A stretch of 64,000 nt of DNA from Aquabacterium sp. (GCF_016195855.1 NZ_JACPYU010000015.1:62001-126000), one strand, 5' to 3'; counted from the stretch's first letter, positions 26,413-36,215 are shown. Numbers and translations: made by a program. The notes: generated by a model not told the origin, from the letters alone.

Positions 26413-27630
26413 ATGGCCACGGCAGCAGCCAACAAACCGCAAGAATTTGTCTACGAATGGGAAGGCAAGGACCGCAACGGCAAGCTCGTTCGCGGTGAAA
26501 TGCGCGCGGGTGGCGAAGCCATGGTCGGTGCGACCCTGCGCCGCCAGGGCATCCTGGTGCAGAAGGTCAAGAAGCGCCGCGTCAGTGGCGGCAGCTCGAT
26601 CAAGCCCAAGGACATCGCCATCTTCACGCGCCAGCTGGCCACCATGATGAAGGCAGGCGTCCCCTTGCTGCAGTCCTTTGACATCGTGGCACGGGGCTCG
26701 ACCAACCCCCGCGTGACCAAGCTGCTCAATGACATCCGAGGCGATGTCGAGACCGGTACCAGCCTGTCGGCTTCGTTCCGCAAGCACCCGATGTACTTTG
26801 ATGCGCTTTACTGCAACCTGGTGGAAGCCGGTGAAGCCGCTGGTATTTTGGAAACACTGCTCGATCGCCTGGCCACGTACCAGGAAAAGACGATTGCCAT
26901 CAAGCAGAAGATCAAATCTGCGCTGACCTACCCGATCGCGGTGCTGGTTGTCGCCTTTGTGGTGGTGGCGGTCATCATGATCTACGTGATCCCGGCCTTC
27001 AAGGACGTGTTCACGTCTTTCGGTGCAGACCTCCCAGCCCCCACCTTGTTCGTGATGGGCATGTCCGACTTCTTCGTGAAGTTCTGGTGGGCCATTTTTG
27101 GCTCCATCGGTGGCGGTCTGTATTTCTTCTTCCAGACCTGGAAACGCTCCGAGGCCATGCAAAAACGCATGGACCGCCTGTTGCTGAAGATGCCCGTGTT
27201 CGGTGACTTGCTGTTCAAGTCCGCCGTGGCCCGCTGGACGCGCACACTGTCCACCATGTTTGCTGCGGGTGTACCCCTGGTCGAGGCGCTCGACTCCGTG
27301 GGCGGCGCGGCTGGCAATGCGGTGTTCGCCGAAGCCACCGAGCAAATCCAGAAAGACGTCTCCACCGGCACCAGCCTGACCACAGCCATGCAGTCCACCA
27401 ACCTCTTCCCGGTGATGGTGTTGCAGATGTCCGCCATCGGTGAGGAATCCGGCTCGCTGGACCAGATGCTGGGCAAGTCCGCCGACTTCTACGAAGAAGA
27501 AGTTGACGAAGCCGTCAAGGCCCTGTCCAGCCTGATGGAGCCATTCATCATCGTGATCCTGGGCTCGATCATTGGCGGCATCGTGGTGTCCATGTACCTG
27601 CCCATCTTCAAGCTCGGCCAGGTCGTCTGA
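26413..27630 (+). CDS. pilC: Type IV pilus inner-membrane platform protein PilC
   Basis: PilC is the polytopic platform that couples PilB to pilin insertion. At 405 residues it has the two repeated T2SSF domains: the first (about 70-195) with FTRQLATMMKAGVPLLQS, the second (about 275-400) with WTRTLSTMFAAGVPLVEA. Three hydrophobic segments are visible, near 170-195, 215-240 and 375-400. It follows pilB by 31 nt and precedes pilD by 37 nt. Confidence 0.96.
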   Translation: MATAAANKPQEFVYEWEGKDRNGKLVRGEMRAGGEAMVGATLRRQGILVQKVKKRRVSGGSSIKPKDIAIFTRQLATMMKAGVPLLQSFDIVARGSTNPRVTKLLNDIRGDVETGTSLSASFRKHPMYFDALYCNLVEAGEAAGILETLLDRLATYQEKTIAIKQKIKSALTYPIAVLVVAFVVVAVIMIYVIPAFKDVFTSFGADLPAPTLFVMGMSDFFVKFWWAIFGSIGGGLYFFFQTWKRSEAMQKRMDRLLLKMPVFGDLLFKSAVARWTRTLSTMFAAGVPLVEALDSVGGAAGNAVFAEATEQIQKDVSTGTSLTTAMQSTNLFPVMVLQMSAIGEESGSLDQMLGKSADFYEEEVDEAVKALSSLMEPFIIVILGSIIGGIVVSMYLPIFKLGQVV

Positions 27631-27667
27631 GCAAGACTGCCATCCAGCGTTCAGCGACGCCGCCTTC

Positions 27668-28543
27668 ATGTTTGACAATTTGCTGCCGGTTCTGACCGAC
27701 ATCGTGCTCACGCCCTGGGGCCTGGCTGTGCTGGGCTTGTGCGTGGGCAGCTTCCTCAATGTGGTCATTCACCGCATGCCTTTGATGCTGGAGCGCCAGT
27801 GGCAGACGGATGCGCGGGCCATGCTGGAGCTGCCCGAGGCTTCGGTAGACAAAGCCCCGGAGCCACTCACCCTGTCCAAACCAGCGTCCCGTTGCCCGAA
27901 ATGCGGCCACCAGATCCGCTGGTACGAGAACATCCCCCTGGTCAGCTGGCTGGTACTGCGCGGCAAATGCTCGGCGTGCGGCACCCCCATCTCGGTGCGA
28001 TACCCGCTGGTTGAACTGGCCACGGCAGCCCTGTTCGCCGCCTGCAGCTGGCGCTTTGGCGCACAACCGACCACCTTGCTGTGGTGCGGCTTTGTGGCCG
28101 TGCTGGTCGCAGCCGCCCTGATCGACTGGGATACCACCTTGCTGCCTGATGACCTCACCTTGCCCCTGATGTGGGCAGGATTGGTGGCCGCCGCGCTGGG
28201 CTGGAACCTGCCCCTCAAAGACGCCCTGTGGGGCACCGTGGTCGGCTACCTTTCCCTGTGGTCTGTCTACTGGCTGTTCAAGCTGACCACCGGCAAGGAA
28301 GGCATGGGCTATGGTGACTTCAAACTGCTGGCTGCCCTGGGTGCCTGGCTGGGTTGGTCCATGGTCCTGCCCATCGTGCTGGCCTCATCGGTCATCGGTG
28401 CGGTCATTGGCATCGGCATGAAGCTCAGCGGGCAATTGCGCGAAGGCGTCTACGTCCCTTACGGCCCCTTCCTGGCCGGCGCCGGCCTGGTGGTGACCAT
28501 GGCTGGCTCTCAACGCGTTCTGCAATGGCTGGGCTGGGCCTGA
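27668..28543 (+). CDS. pilD: Prepilin peptidase / N-methyltransferase PilD
   Basis: PilD cleaves the leader of prepilins and methylates the new N-terminus. The 291-residue polytopic protein has [12 protein letters not shown], the cytoplasmic tetracysteine [10 protein letters not shown] with CSACGTPIS, and both catalytic aspartate motifs: [12 protein letters not shown] and [14 protein letters not shown]. The ATG at 27668 gives the expected length; a longer frame from 27572 runs into pilC. The 3' end overlaps coaE by 19 nt. Confidence 0.96.
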   Translation: MFDNLLPVLTDIVLTPWGLAVLGLCVGSFLNVVIHRMPLMLERQWQTDARAMLELPEASVDKAPEPLTLSKPASRCPKCGHQIRWYENIPLVSWLVLRGKCSACGTPISVRYPLVELATAALFAACSWRFGAQPTTLLWCGFVAVLVAAALIDWDTTLLPDDLTLPLMWAGLVAAALGWNLPLKDALWGTVVGYLSLWSVYWLFKLTTGKEGMGYGDFKLLAALGAWLGWSMVLPIVLASSVIGAVIGIGMKLSGQLREGVYVPYGPFLAGAGLVVTMAGSQRVLQWLGWA

Positions 28544-29160
28544 CCCCACCCCGGCAGCGCCTGACCATCGGCCTGACGGGGGGCATCGGCAGTGGCAAAT
28601 CCACTGCCAGCCAGATGCTGGTTGACCTGGGCGCCCATCTGGTCGATACCGACGCCATCTCCCGCTCGCTGACGGCACCCGGCGGCGCCGCGATTGATGC
28701 CATTGCCCAACACTTTGGCCCACACCTGATCGACGCGTCCGGCGCCATGGACCGCACCCGCATGCGCGAGCTCGCCTTTGCGGATCCCGGTGCCTTGACC
28801 CGGCTGGAGGCCATCCTGCACCCGCTGATCGGCCAGCAGGCGGATGCCCATGCAGGCCTGGCCCTCCCCGACCAACACATCGTCTACGACGTGCCTTTGC
28901 TGGCGGAATCAGGCCGCAAATGGAAGGACAAGGTCGACCGCGTGCTCGTGGTGGACTGCGAACCTGAGACCCAGATCGCCCGCGTCATGGTGCGATCCGG
29001 CTGGCCCCGCGAAGCCGTCGAAAAGGTGCTGGCCAAACAGGCACAACGCGAAATACGGCTGGCGCTGGCCGATCACGTGATCCTCAACGAAGGCCTCAGC
29101 CTGGAAGAGTTGCGCGCCGAGGTCCAGAAGCTCTGGCGTCTGTGGAACAATGGTGCCTGA
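28525..29160 (+). CDS. coaE: Dephospho-CoA kinase
   Basis: CoaE phosphorylates the ribose 3'-OH of dephospho-CoA, the last step of CoA synthesis. The 211-residue protein has the P-loop [12 protein letters not shown] (Lys25), [10 protein letters not shown], the substrate region HPLIG and the lid [16 protein letters not shown] with arginines. The ATG at 28525 lies inside the end of pilD, so the genes overlap by 19 nt; longer frames lie wholly in pilD and have no family support. Confidence 0.95.
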   Translation: MAGLGLTPPRQRLTIGLTGGIGSGKSTASQMLVDLGAHLVDTDAISRSLTAPGGAAIDAIAQHFGPHLIDASGAMDRTRMRELAFADPGALTRLEAILHPLIGQQADAHAGLALPDQHIVYDVPLLAESGRKWKDKVDRVLVVDCEPETQIARVMVRSGWPREAVEKVLAKQAQREIRLALADHVILNEGLSLEELRAEVQKLWRLWNNGA

Positions 29161-29192
29161 TCGCGTTTGAACGGCTTTCTTCAGGTGGCGCA

Positions 29193-29951
29193 TTGATCCT
29201 CTACGAATACCCCTTCGGCGAAAGCATCCGCACGATGCTGCGGTTGGAACACCTCTTCAACCGCCTTGGCATCCTGATGTGGCGCGAAGCCCCTGTGGAT
29301 CACCACTACGCCTTGTCGACCATTTTCGAGATCATGGATGTCGCCTCGCGCGCCGATCTCAAAAGCGACCTGCTGCGTGATCTGGATCGCTACAAGCTCC
29401 AGTTCCAGAGTTACCGCGGCAACCCGGCCATCCAGGAAAGCGCACTTGATGACGTGCTCTCGCGCATCGATCGCGTCTACAACAACCTGAACCAGTTGCC
29501 CGGCAAGGCAGGCCAGTCTCTCTCCAGCAACGATTGGCTGATGAGCATCCGCAGCCGCATCAGCATCCCTGGCGGCACCTGCGAATTCGACCTGCCCTCT
29601 TACTACGCATGGCAACAAGAGCCCCCCGCCAGGCGGCAAGCCGACCTGCAACAGTGGGTCAGCACCCTCACCCCGCTGGCCGAGGCCCTCAACGTGATGT
29701 TGGGCCTGCTGCGTGATGCCGGGCACCCACACATGGTGGCGGCACCCTGCGGCCAGTACCAGCAGAACCTGAAAGACAACCGCAGCTACCTGCTGCTTCG
29801 CCTGCGCATCGACCCGGCGTTGGGCCTGATCCCCGAAATCAGCTGCAACCGCCTGATGGTGTCCATTCGCTTGATGCGATCCGACAGCGACGGTAAGCTC
29901 AAGATCGCGTCTGATCTGGACGCGGGATTTGAATTGACGCTTTGCGCGTAA
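29193..29951 (+). CDS. zapD: Cell division protein ZapD
   Basis: ZapD cross-links and stabilises FtsZ filaments at the division ring. The protein matches the family from its first residues (ILYEYPFGESIRTMLRLEHL) through VDHHYALSTIFEIMD to the C-terminal RLMVSIRLM strand. I chose a TTG start at 29193: it gives the family N-terminus and has AGGTGG (29183-29188) before it. A GTG at 29142, overlapping coaE, would add 17 residues not expected in the family. Length of 252 is close to the 247 of E. coli. Confidence 0.9.
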   Translation: MILYEYPFGESIRTMLRLEHLFNRLGILMWREAPVDHHYALSTIFEIMDVASRADLKSDLLRDLDRYKLQFQSYRGNPAIQESALDDVLSRIDRVYNNLNQLPGKAGQSLSSNDWLMSIRSRISIPGGTCEFDLPSYYAWQQEPPARRQADLQQWVSTLTPLAEALNVMLGLLRDAGHPHMVAAPCGQYQQNLKDNRSYLLLRLRIDPALGLIPEISCNRLMVSIRLMRSDSDGKLKIASDLDAGFELTLCA

Positions 29952-29966
29952 GCGGAGGTCTTTTCG

Positions 29967-30191
29967 ATGAGCACCGAGCGCGACGCTTCTTCGCCTGCGA
30001 CAGGCAAAAAGAACCTGCAAGTGCGCTGCCCCTCATGCGGTGTGATGCACACCTACAGCACCGACAACCCCTATCGCCCCTTCTGCAGCAAGGGTTGCAA
30101 GGCAATTGACCTGGGTGCCTGGGCCAGTGAGCAGTATCGGGTGGAGGCCAAACCGACGACGGAGGATCTGACCGATGCCCCGGATGCATGA
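29967..30191 (+). CDS. yacG: DNA gyrase inhibitor YacG
   Basis: YacG is a small zinc-finger protein that binds the GyrB subunit and inhibits gyrase. The 74-residue product has the four-cysteine finger CPSCG and FCSKGCK followed by DLGAWASEQY, a near-perfect family match. It begins 15 nt after zapD, preserving the coaE-zapD-yacG order. Confidence 0.93.
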   Translation: MSTERDASSPATGKKNLQVRCPSCGVMHTYSTDNPYRPFCSKGCKAIDLGAWASEQYRVEAKPTTEDLTDAPDA

Positions 30192-30206
30192 TGCTGCGCT
30201 GCATCA
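30189..30206. repeat. Inverted repeat at the yacG 3' end
   Basis: TGATGC and GCATCA flank TGCGCT, directly at the yacG stop codon. It can form a 6-bp hairpin, but there is no T-run, so a terminator role is uncertain. The remaining 210 nt to the next gene contain a short AT-rich stretch and no clear feature. Confidence 0.35.
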
Positions 30207-30418
30207 ACAAGGCTGCGTTAAGCCCACACGTGCAGGACATTCTCAGCTTGCGTGATTGACTGAAAGCACTACGATGTACCCATGCTGCAGCGCAATAACT
30301 TCGCCCTCTTTTTTGCCCCCGGTATCGCCCATTAACCCTATTTTTCGCCCTTACACTGGCATCAAGAACGCCAGAGTGTCTGCGTAAGGCCAAGGCGCAA
30401 CAAATAACGGGAGTGATC

Positions 30419-31537
30419 GTGTCCACAATGCTGACATGGCGGCTGGCGTCCATATTTGCTGGCAGTTTCATGGTGTGCGCCCTGCTTGTGCTCACGCAAC
30501 GCTGGCATGGCAGGCACTCACTTGACCATGACCTTGCCGGCGTCCAGAAAATCCATGCAAAACCGGTGCCCCGCATTGGCGGCATTGGCTTGGCTTTCGG
30601 GTTGATCATCGCCGTCATTGCAGGCTACCTGACAGGTGGCGCGACATACCCAACCACCCTGCTGCTGCTTGCTTGTGCCACGCCCGTATTCCTTACCGGG
30701 CTCGCAGAAGACCTGACCAAGAAGGTTCGTGTTCGCACACGGCTTCTGGCATCGTTCGTCTCAGCGGCCATTGCCATCTGGGTGCTGGACGTCCGTTACA
30801 CGGATCTGGACACGGTCGTTCTTGATTCCTTGATCCAATACCCGGTGCTTTCGGTTCTGTTCACCGTTTTCGCTGTGGGTGGCGTGACCCACTCCATCAA
30901 TATCGTGGACGGTTTGAACGGCTTGGCTGCCGGGGCGGTGTCCATCATGCTGGCGGGGTTGGCAACCCTGGCCTGGTTGCACGGTGACATGCTGGTCATG
31001 AAGTTGTGCCTGTGGGGCATCGCAGCCATGGGTGGGTTTCTGCTGTTGAACTACCCGTTTGGCCGAATCTTCCTGGGTGACGGTGGCGCCTACCTCGCTG
31101 GTTTCTGGCTGGCCCAGTGCGGGGTGATGCTCGTCGAAAGAAACCCCCGCATATCAGCCTGGGCCTTGATGCTGGTGTGGATATACCCGGTGTGGGAAAC
31201 GGTGTTCTCCATGTACCGGCGCCGCGTTAGGGATGGGGTCGAAACTGGTCAGGCAGACCTGGGGCACATGCATCAACTGCTGTATCGGCGCCTGCGCGGC
31301 AAGGCTCAAACCCAAGCCCGACCTGGCCCCGAATGGCGTGCACACGGCTTAGCCAGTGCAGTCATATGGGGAATAACCGGCGCCTGTCAAATCTTTGCAG
31401 TTATAGCCAACGAGAAGACCCTCTATTCTTTCAGCTTCGTCCTTATTTTCATATTCGTTTATTGCTGGTTTTATCAACTCCTAAGCCCTGATACGACCCG
31501 ACAGCACCCCTCCCCCATTCAAGCAGCCAATTTCTGA
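30419..31537 (+). CDS. Undecaprenyl-phosphate sugar-1-phosphate transferase (WecA/MraY family)
   Basis: The polytopic protein belongs to the polyprenyl-phosphate N-acetylhexosamine-1-phosphate transferase family, which starts repeat-unit synthesis on undecaprenyl phosphate. Family motifs are KPVPRIGGIGLAFG, the Asp-containing region TGLAEDLTKKV, NIVDGLNGLAAG and GRIFLGDGGAYLAGF; the HMHQLLYRRL segment matches the cytoplasmic HIHH-type loop. About ten hydrophobic segments are visible. GTG 30419 is favoured by GGGAG just upstream; GTG 30413 and ATG 30428 are alternatives. As the first gene of the exopolysaccharide block it is the likely initiating enzyme. Confidence 0.9.
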   Translation: MSTMLTWRLASIFAGSFMVCALLVLTQRWHGRHSLDHDLAGVQKIHAKPVPRIGGIGLAFGLIIAVIAGYLTGGATYPTTLLLLACATPVFLTGLAEDLTKKVRVRTRLLASFVSAAIAIWVLDVRYTDLDTVVLDSLIQYPVLSVLFTVFAVGGVTHSINIVDGLNGLAAGAVSIMLAGLATLAWLHGDMLVMKLCLWGIAAMGGFLLLNYPFGRIFLGDGGAYLAGFWLAQCGVMLVERNPRISAWALMLVWIYPVWETVFSMYRRRVRDGVETGQADLGHMHQLLYRRLRGKAQTQARPGPEWRAHGLASAVIWGITGACQIFAVIANEKTLYSFSFVLIFIFVYCWFYQLLSPDTTRQHPSPIQAANF

Positions 31538-31559
31538 AAAGTCATCACAATAGACTTTC

Positions 31560-32804
31560 ATGCACCGAGCAAAAACAACGAAGGCACACTTAGGCTCACC
31601 TTCAGACGAAGCAAATGATGCTGCGGCTCAAGATGCATTGCCACCGTCGCGTACCGTCGTCATGATTGTGGCCAATATCAAGCAATTTCGCTTTGCATTT
31701 TACGAGCAGATTGAAAAGGAACTCCGATCCACGGGCATCAGGCTTCATGTTGTTTACAGCGCTTCCGCGCCCAGCGAGCAAAGCAAAGGGGATTCGAGGG
31801 ATTTACCTGAACCACTCGGGGTCAAGACACCCAGAAGTTATTGGCTCAAGGAACGCATTCTTTTCCAATATCTCCCTATTTCACTGCTGTGGCGAGCTGA
31901 CTTGGTGATCATGGTTCAATCCAATGGCTACATGTCAAACTTGGCACTTCATTTGGCAAGGCTGATGGGATGGAGACGCTTGGCCTACTGGGGACACGGC
32001 TATAACCATCAAGGCGATGCATCGAGTGCGGCCGAAAAGATCAAACGCAGGCTTGCATGCCATGTGGACTGGTGGTTCACCTACACTCATCAGACTGGCA
32101 AGTACCTGCAACAACTGGGATTTCCCGGCAACAAGACGACGGTGATCGAGAACGCAGTTGACACATCGCTCTTTGGCAATGAAGTAACCAATGCGCCACC
32201 TGCCTTGCAGACTGCGCTCAAATCAAGGTTGCAAATCCCGGAAGATGCCTGCGTGGGGATGTTTTGTGGCTCGCTGTACGCAGACAAACAATTGGCATTC
32301 CTGCTGGATGTCGCCAGACAGATTCATCTGGAACAACCAAACTTCCGCTTGATCATCATCGGTGATGGCCCGCAGCGTCAATGGCTCTTGAACAGCATAG
32401 TCGATCAAAACTGGATTCACTATGCTGGAGCGCAGTTCGGACGAGACAAAGCCATTTATTTCTCTATTTCCGATTTCTTTCTGAATCCAGGCCTGGTTGG
32501 GCTGGCTATTCTCGATAGCTTTGCAGCAGGGCTGCCTTTCATCACATCCCAATATCCAGGGCACTCCCCAGAGATCGCGTATCTGGAGCATCAGGTCAAT
32601 GGCCTGATGCTCCCCTTTGACAGACAGGTTTATGCTCAGTCTGTCTTGGATCTGATCCGTAATCCTGCACGCCTTTCCCAACTCCGTACTGGCGCGCTGA
32701 TGTCTGCACGTCGATATACCGTTGAGAACATGGTCAGTAACGTGGCAAACGGGATCCGTCAATTCCTGCAGAGCAGATTGGTAAACAGCGGAGTAAACGG
32801 GTGA
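31560..32804 (+). CDS. Glycosyltransferase family 4
   Basis: The 414-residue protein has VVMIVANIKQFRFAFYEQI at its N-terminus and a C-terminal GT-B half with VIENAVDTSLF, GMFCGSLYADKQLAFLLDVA and LIIIGDGP. The usual EX7E is modified: the equivalent region reads PGLVGLAILDSFAAGLPFI, so the first Glu is replaced by Gly. The enzyme group with this GLVGLAILDS pattern is known among exopolysaccharide transferases. It starts 22 nt after the WecA-like gene and overlaps the next GT4 gene by 4 nt. Confidence 0.84.
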   Translation: MHRAKTTKAHLGSPSDEANDAAAQDALPPSRTVVMIVANIKQFRFAFYEQIEKELRSTGIRLHVVYSASAPSEQSKGDSRDLPEPLGVKTPRSYWLKERILFQYLPISLLWRADLVIMVQSNGYMSNLALHLARLMGWRRLAYWGHGYNHQGDASSAAEKIKRRLACHVDWWFTYTHQTGKYLQQLGFPGNKTTVIENAVDTSLFGNEVTNAPPALQTALKSRLQIPEDACVGMFCGSLYADKQLAFLLDVARQIHLEQPNFRLIIIGDGPQRQWLLNSIVDQNWIHYAGAQFGRDKAIYFSISDFFLNPGLVGLAILDSFAAGLPFITSQYPGHSPEIAYLEHQVNGLMLPFDRQVYAQSVLDLIRNPARLSQLRTGALMSARRYTVENMVSNVANGIRQFLQSRLVNSGVNG

Positions 32805-34015
32805 AGGTGCTACTCGTTCACAATTGGTATGGATCAAGTGCGCCCAGCGGTGAAAATGCCGTTGTGCTGGCCGAGAAACAATTGCTTCAAGCAAATGGTA
32901 TTGATGTCATTGAATACTTCAAGTTCAGCGATGGCATCCGAAGCATCGGCCTCCTCGGAAAGATACTTGGTGGACTAGCCACGCCTTTCAATCCATTCAC
33001 CTATTTCCAATTTCGCGCCTTGTTACGGCGAGAGCGGCCGGACGTGGTTCACGTCCACAACTTCTTTCCTTTGATTTCACCCGCGGTTTTCTACGCTGCC
33101 CACCATCAAGGGGTGGCCAGTGTCATGACGCTGCACAACTACCGCATTGGCTGTGGCGCCGGGTTGCCGTTCAGGGAACAGGAGACTTGCCTACGCTGTT
33201 TAGAAGGACAGTCCGTACGTCCTCTTCTAAAGTTCCGATGCTATCGAAACAGCTTGGCAGCGTCTTTACCCATGGCTGCGATGATTGCCTTGCATCGTCG
33301 CCTAGGCACTTGGAGCCGTCGTGTTGACCTGTTCATCACGCTGACCGACTTTTACTCACAGATCATGCGCGTTACCGACCTCATTCCCGGGAACAGCATG
33401 CGCAAGAAGCCCCAGTTCATGGCGAACCCACCTGACCCGGCACACTTCTCGACTCGTCCGATCAAAGCGCTATACGTTGGACGGATCAGCATGGAGAAAG
33501 GCGTTTCAACTTTGCTTGAAGCCTGGCGGCAATGGGGAGCGGATGCGCCCAGGTTGCACATCGTGGGGGATGGACCCGACCTCGACAAGCTCAAGTCGAC
33601 TTATGCGGACGTCAATGTGCATTGGCACGGGAAACTGCCCGCAGATCAAACGCTGGAAGTCATTCGCTCGGCGCAGCTTCTGATCATCCCTTCGATCTGT
33701 TTTGAGGGCTTCCCAATGGTAGTCCGCGAAGCCCTGGCTTGCGCCGTCCCAATCTTGGCATCCAACATCGGGCCGATGGAAGAGTTCGTTCTCCCAGCCT
33801 TTGGTGAGTTGTTCAAACCCGGGGACTCGGCACAGTTGCTTGACAAAGCACGGCGACTGTTGCGTGAAGCCACTCCACGGCTTTTGGAGATGAGCCAGCA
33901 GGCCCGGATCGAGTTTGATGCCAAATACACCGCCGACATCAACTATGAGCGGTTGATGAGCATCTATCAGGAAGCTATATCCATTCACAAGCACAAGCGC
34001 TTGAGGTGCGGTTGA
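32801..34015 (+). CDS. Glycosyltransferase family 4
   Basis: A 404-residue GT-B enzyme. The N-terminal half shows HNWYGSSAPSGENAVVLAE, VVHVHNFFPLISPAVFYAA, and TLHNYRIGCGAGLPF followed by CLRCLEG, a pattern common to exopolysaccharide GT4 proteins. The C-terminal half has ALYVGRISMEKGVSTLLEAW and the catalytic FEGFPMVVREALACAVPI. The start is a GTG at 32801 overlapping the previous TGA by 3 nt (GTGA), with no independent ribosome-binding site needed. It ends against convergent genes at 34050. Confidence 0.88.
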   Translation: MKVLLVHNWYGSSAPSGENAVVLAEKQLLQANGIDVIEYFKFSDGIRSIGLLGKILGGLATPFNPFTYFQFRALLRRERPDVVHVHNFFPLISPAVFYAAHHQGVASVMTLHNYRIGCGAGLPFREQETCLRCLEGQSVRPLLKFRCYRNSLAASLPMAAMIALHRRLGTWSRRVDLFITLTDFYSQIMRVTDLIPGNSMRKKPQFMANPPDPAHFSTRPIKALYVGRISMEKGVSTLLEAWRQWGADAPRLHIVGDGPDLDKLKSTYADVNVHWHGKLPADQTLEVIRSAQLLIIPSICFEGFPMVVREALACAVPILASNIGPMEEFVLPAFGELFKPGDSAQLLDKARRLLREATPRLLEMSQQARIEFDAKYTADINYERLMSIYQEAISIHKHKRLRCG

Positions 34016-34049
34016 TTACGTACCGCGCTTAGGCAGGACGCACCGCAAC

Positions 34050-34658
34050 TCAAAGCGCCCGAATGACCTTGGCTGGATTCCCGGCGGCCAAGACATTAGC
34101 AGGGATGTCCGCGACAACCATGGACCCCGCGCCAATCACGCTATTGCAACCAATCGACACCCCCTTGAGTACGATGCTACGTGCACCGATGAAAACGTTG
34201 TCTTCAATCGTGATCGGAGCGGTCCTGATCGCTTGAGCCAAGTCGTTGAATCGGCGCCCCTCAGGTGGCAAGGCATGAAAATCCGTATCGCAAATCAAGA
34301 CGTCAGCACCGATCAGACATTCCTTGCCAATGCTGATGGACTGCGCAGCACAGACAGTTGTGCCACTGAGCCCGCAGTCCCGACCAATCTTGATACGTGC
34401 TTGCGGCCTAAGCGTGCGCAGAATCACTGGCCGGCTGACGCCCAGAGCAGTCATCTCCGAGACTGAGCATAGGACTGCGTCGGCATCGACCTCTATTTCG
34501 GAGCCCTGCACCATCGAGACGATGGGCATGCCAAAAAATTGCACTTTTCCATTTAGCCTCACACCACTGGCTTTCATCTTCACGGGCACAGTCAACCGCC
34601 ACCAGTTCAGCTTGACGTACCGAACGAGTTTGCTCAGGAACAGGTAAGGCTCACTCAT
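34050..34658 (-). CDS. Hexapeptide-repeat acyltransferase
   Basis: The C-terminal half is a left-handed beta-helix of hexapeptide repeats: IGKECLIGADVLI, ITIEDNVFIGARSIVL, VSIGCNSVIGAGSMVV and the closing ADIPANVLAAGNPAKVIR typical of WcaF/NodL-type O-acetyltransferases using acetyl-CoA. The catalytic His is probably in CDTDFHAL. I chose the ATG at 34658 because the longer frame (to 34793) is Gly/Pro-rich and unlike the family. It is the last gene of the leftward operon and probably acetylates a repeat-unit sugar. Confidence 0.86.
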   Translation of the reverse strand: MSEPYLFLSKLVRYVKLNWWRLTVPVKMKASGVRLNGKVQFFGMPIVSMVQGSEIEVDADAVLCSVSEMTALGVSRPVILRTLRPQARIKIGRDCGLSGTTVCAAQSISIGKECLIGADVLICDTDFHALPPEGRRFNDLAQAIRTAPITIEDNVFIGARSIVLKGVSIGCNSVIGAGSMVVADIPANVLAAGNPAKVIRAL

Positions 34659-34806
34659 CACGACAATCCATTCCCACCCATCGGTACCAGACTGATGCCC
34701 AGCCGGGCCAAGAGGGGTGGATAGAAGAAGATTCGGCAATCGGAAACCTGAAAGAGGAAAGCCGTTTGAGACGCCTCTCAGCAAACAACACAAAAACCTC
34801 TCAGTC

Positions 34807-36063
34807 TTATATGTACGCAGACTTCATGTAAGCCCACAAAGACCAGGCGGGATCAAACAATAGAGATTGTATTGGCGCGTACGCCCATCTACCATGCGAC
34901 ACCTTATAGAAAAACAGAGGCAAAGCAAATAGGGCCAAGCCGTACACCCCCCATCGAACGAGAAGCCATCTCGCCATCCAAAACGCCAAAGCCAGGCCCA
35001 ATAAAAAATACAAGTAGAAAAAATAGCGCAAAGCAATCTCAGACAAACTGGGCTGCACACTGGCCAACACCACCGCAACACTGACCACCACGATACACAG
35101 CAATACACTCCACCCTTTGACGCGTGGCACAAATGCACCTCCACGAATCAAATCCAACAGGGACATGAAAAGCATGGAAGCCGCAAATATCAAAGCCGTA
35201 AGATCCAATGCATCGAGTTGCGCACCCTCGCCATTTGCCAGGCGATTAAACACAATACCGATCAGCGGCACCCCTAACAATAGTGGCGCAACTTTTGAAA
35301 CCAGGGCATAAAAAGATAGCAGGACAAATGCATGGAACAGCACACTCACGCCAGAAGAGAAGCGACGAAGTGGGCGCACAAAACATAGCAAGAGCAAAGG
35401 CAGGGCCGAATAATGCATCATTACACCCAAAAGCCCGATTCCCCAACGGCGCCGACCCGAAATGGAATAATCCACCAAAAAGACCATGACCAGAGACGAA
35501 GCCAAAAACTGACGACACAAATGCGCCGACAAGCTAAATAACTGCCCAAAGAAAAGCAGGAAAACCAACAGAGACAGTATAGCCCGCCGCTCCAAATGAA
35601 GCGCCACCCCTAATCGAAGCACCGCCGAACCCAACAAAAAATAAGGGAAAAAGGTCGACATGAAAATGTACAACCGGCCATCCACATTGGGCAAATTAGC
35701 CAGACCATAAAGCGAAACGTAGTATAGCGGCTCTCTCGCATTGAGGAGCAAATAGGACGTCAAGTCAAGTTGTTGAGCGTTATCGAATACTTCCAGATAG
35801 TTAACCATGTCACTCTCTGGCAATTTCGTCAGATTTACAAGCGACAGATATAGAGCACCAACAATTATTACAACCAGTAAGCCCCGATCATTTCTATCCT
35901 TTGACAGCAAAGCCAGCAACAAGACCACGATAAAAGTCAAGAACGGCTGGGCCAAGAATCCAAGCCCCACGACGAGCGTCAGCCCGATTTTTGTAACGCA
36001 CTGGAGAGGCGGAACCTTCGTCAGAAGATCGCTGTGCTGAGAAAAGCGCATACGTGACACCAT
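34807..36063 (-). CDS. EpsG-like polymerase (putative Wzy)
   Basis: This is a polytopic membrane protein of about 418 residues with ten or more hydrophobic segments. The N-terminal and middle regions (ESDMVNYLEVFD, YFLLGSAVLRLG, LSAHLCRQFLASSLVM and GVMMHYSALPLLLLC) fit the EpsG / O-antigen polymerase pattern, where a large periplasmic loop binds lipid-linked repeat units. ATG 36063 or 36051 are the likely starts; the TTG at 36114 is less likely. Its composition is AT-rich (a 60-nt sample at 35701-35760 is about 48% GC), unlike its neighbours. As the only polymerase candidate in the locus it is the probable Wzy. Confidence 0.78.
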   Translation of the reverse strand: MVSRMRFSQHSDLLTKVPPLQCVTKIGLTLVVGLGFLAQPFLTFIVVLLLALLSKDRNDRGLLVVIIVGALYLSLVNLTKLPESDMVNYLEVFDNAQQLDLTSYLLLNAREPLYYVSLYGLANLPNVDGRLYIFMSTFFPYFLLGSAVLRLGVALHLERRAILSLLVFLLFFGQLFSLSAHLCRQFLASSLVMVFLVDYSISGRRRWGIGLLGVMMHYSALPLLLLCFVRPLRRFSSGVSVLFHAFVLLSFYALVSKVAPLLLGVPLIGIVFNRLANGEGAQLDALDLTALIFAASMLFMSLLDLIRGGAFVPRVKGWSVLLCIVVVSVAVVLASVQPSLSEIALRYFFYLYFLLGLALAFWMARWLLVRWGVYGLALFALPLFFYKVSHGRWAYAPIQSLLFDPAWSLWAYMKSAYI

Positions 36064-36215
36064 TATCCGCAGCTTGGCAACTTGGTCGCTTCTGGAAAAG
36101 AAGCGCAACGACAATCACCCGATTCGCGGCAAGCGCATATGGCAGGCCAGCGTACGCGAGCCACCCAAAATTTGCAAAGAATGGCGGTGTGAAGCGGCAT
36201 CAGATACCCTGCATA

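Noticed and set aside
26359-27768. 469-codon minus-strand frame across pilC
   Set aside because: Opposite pilC, which has full T2SSF domains; the shadow frame has low-complexity His/Gly content.
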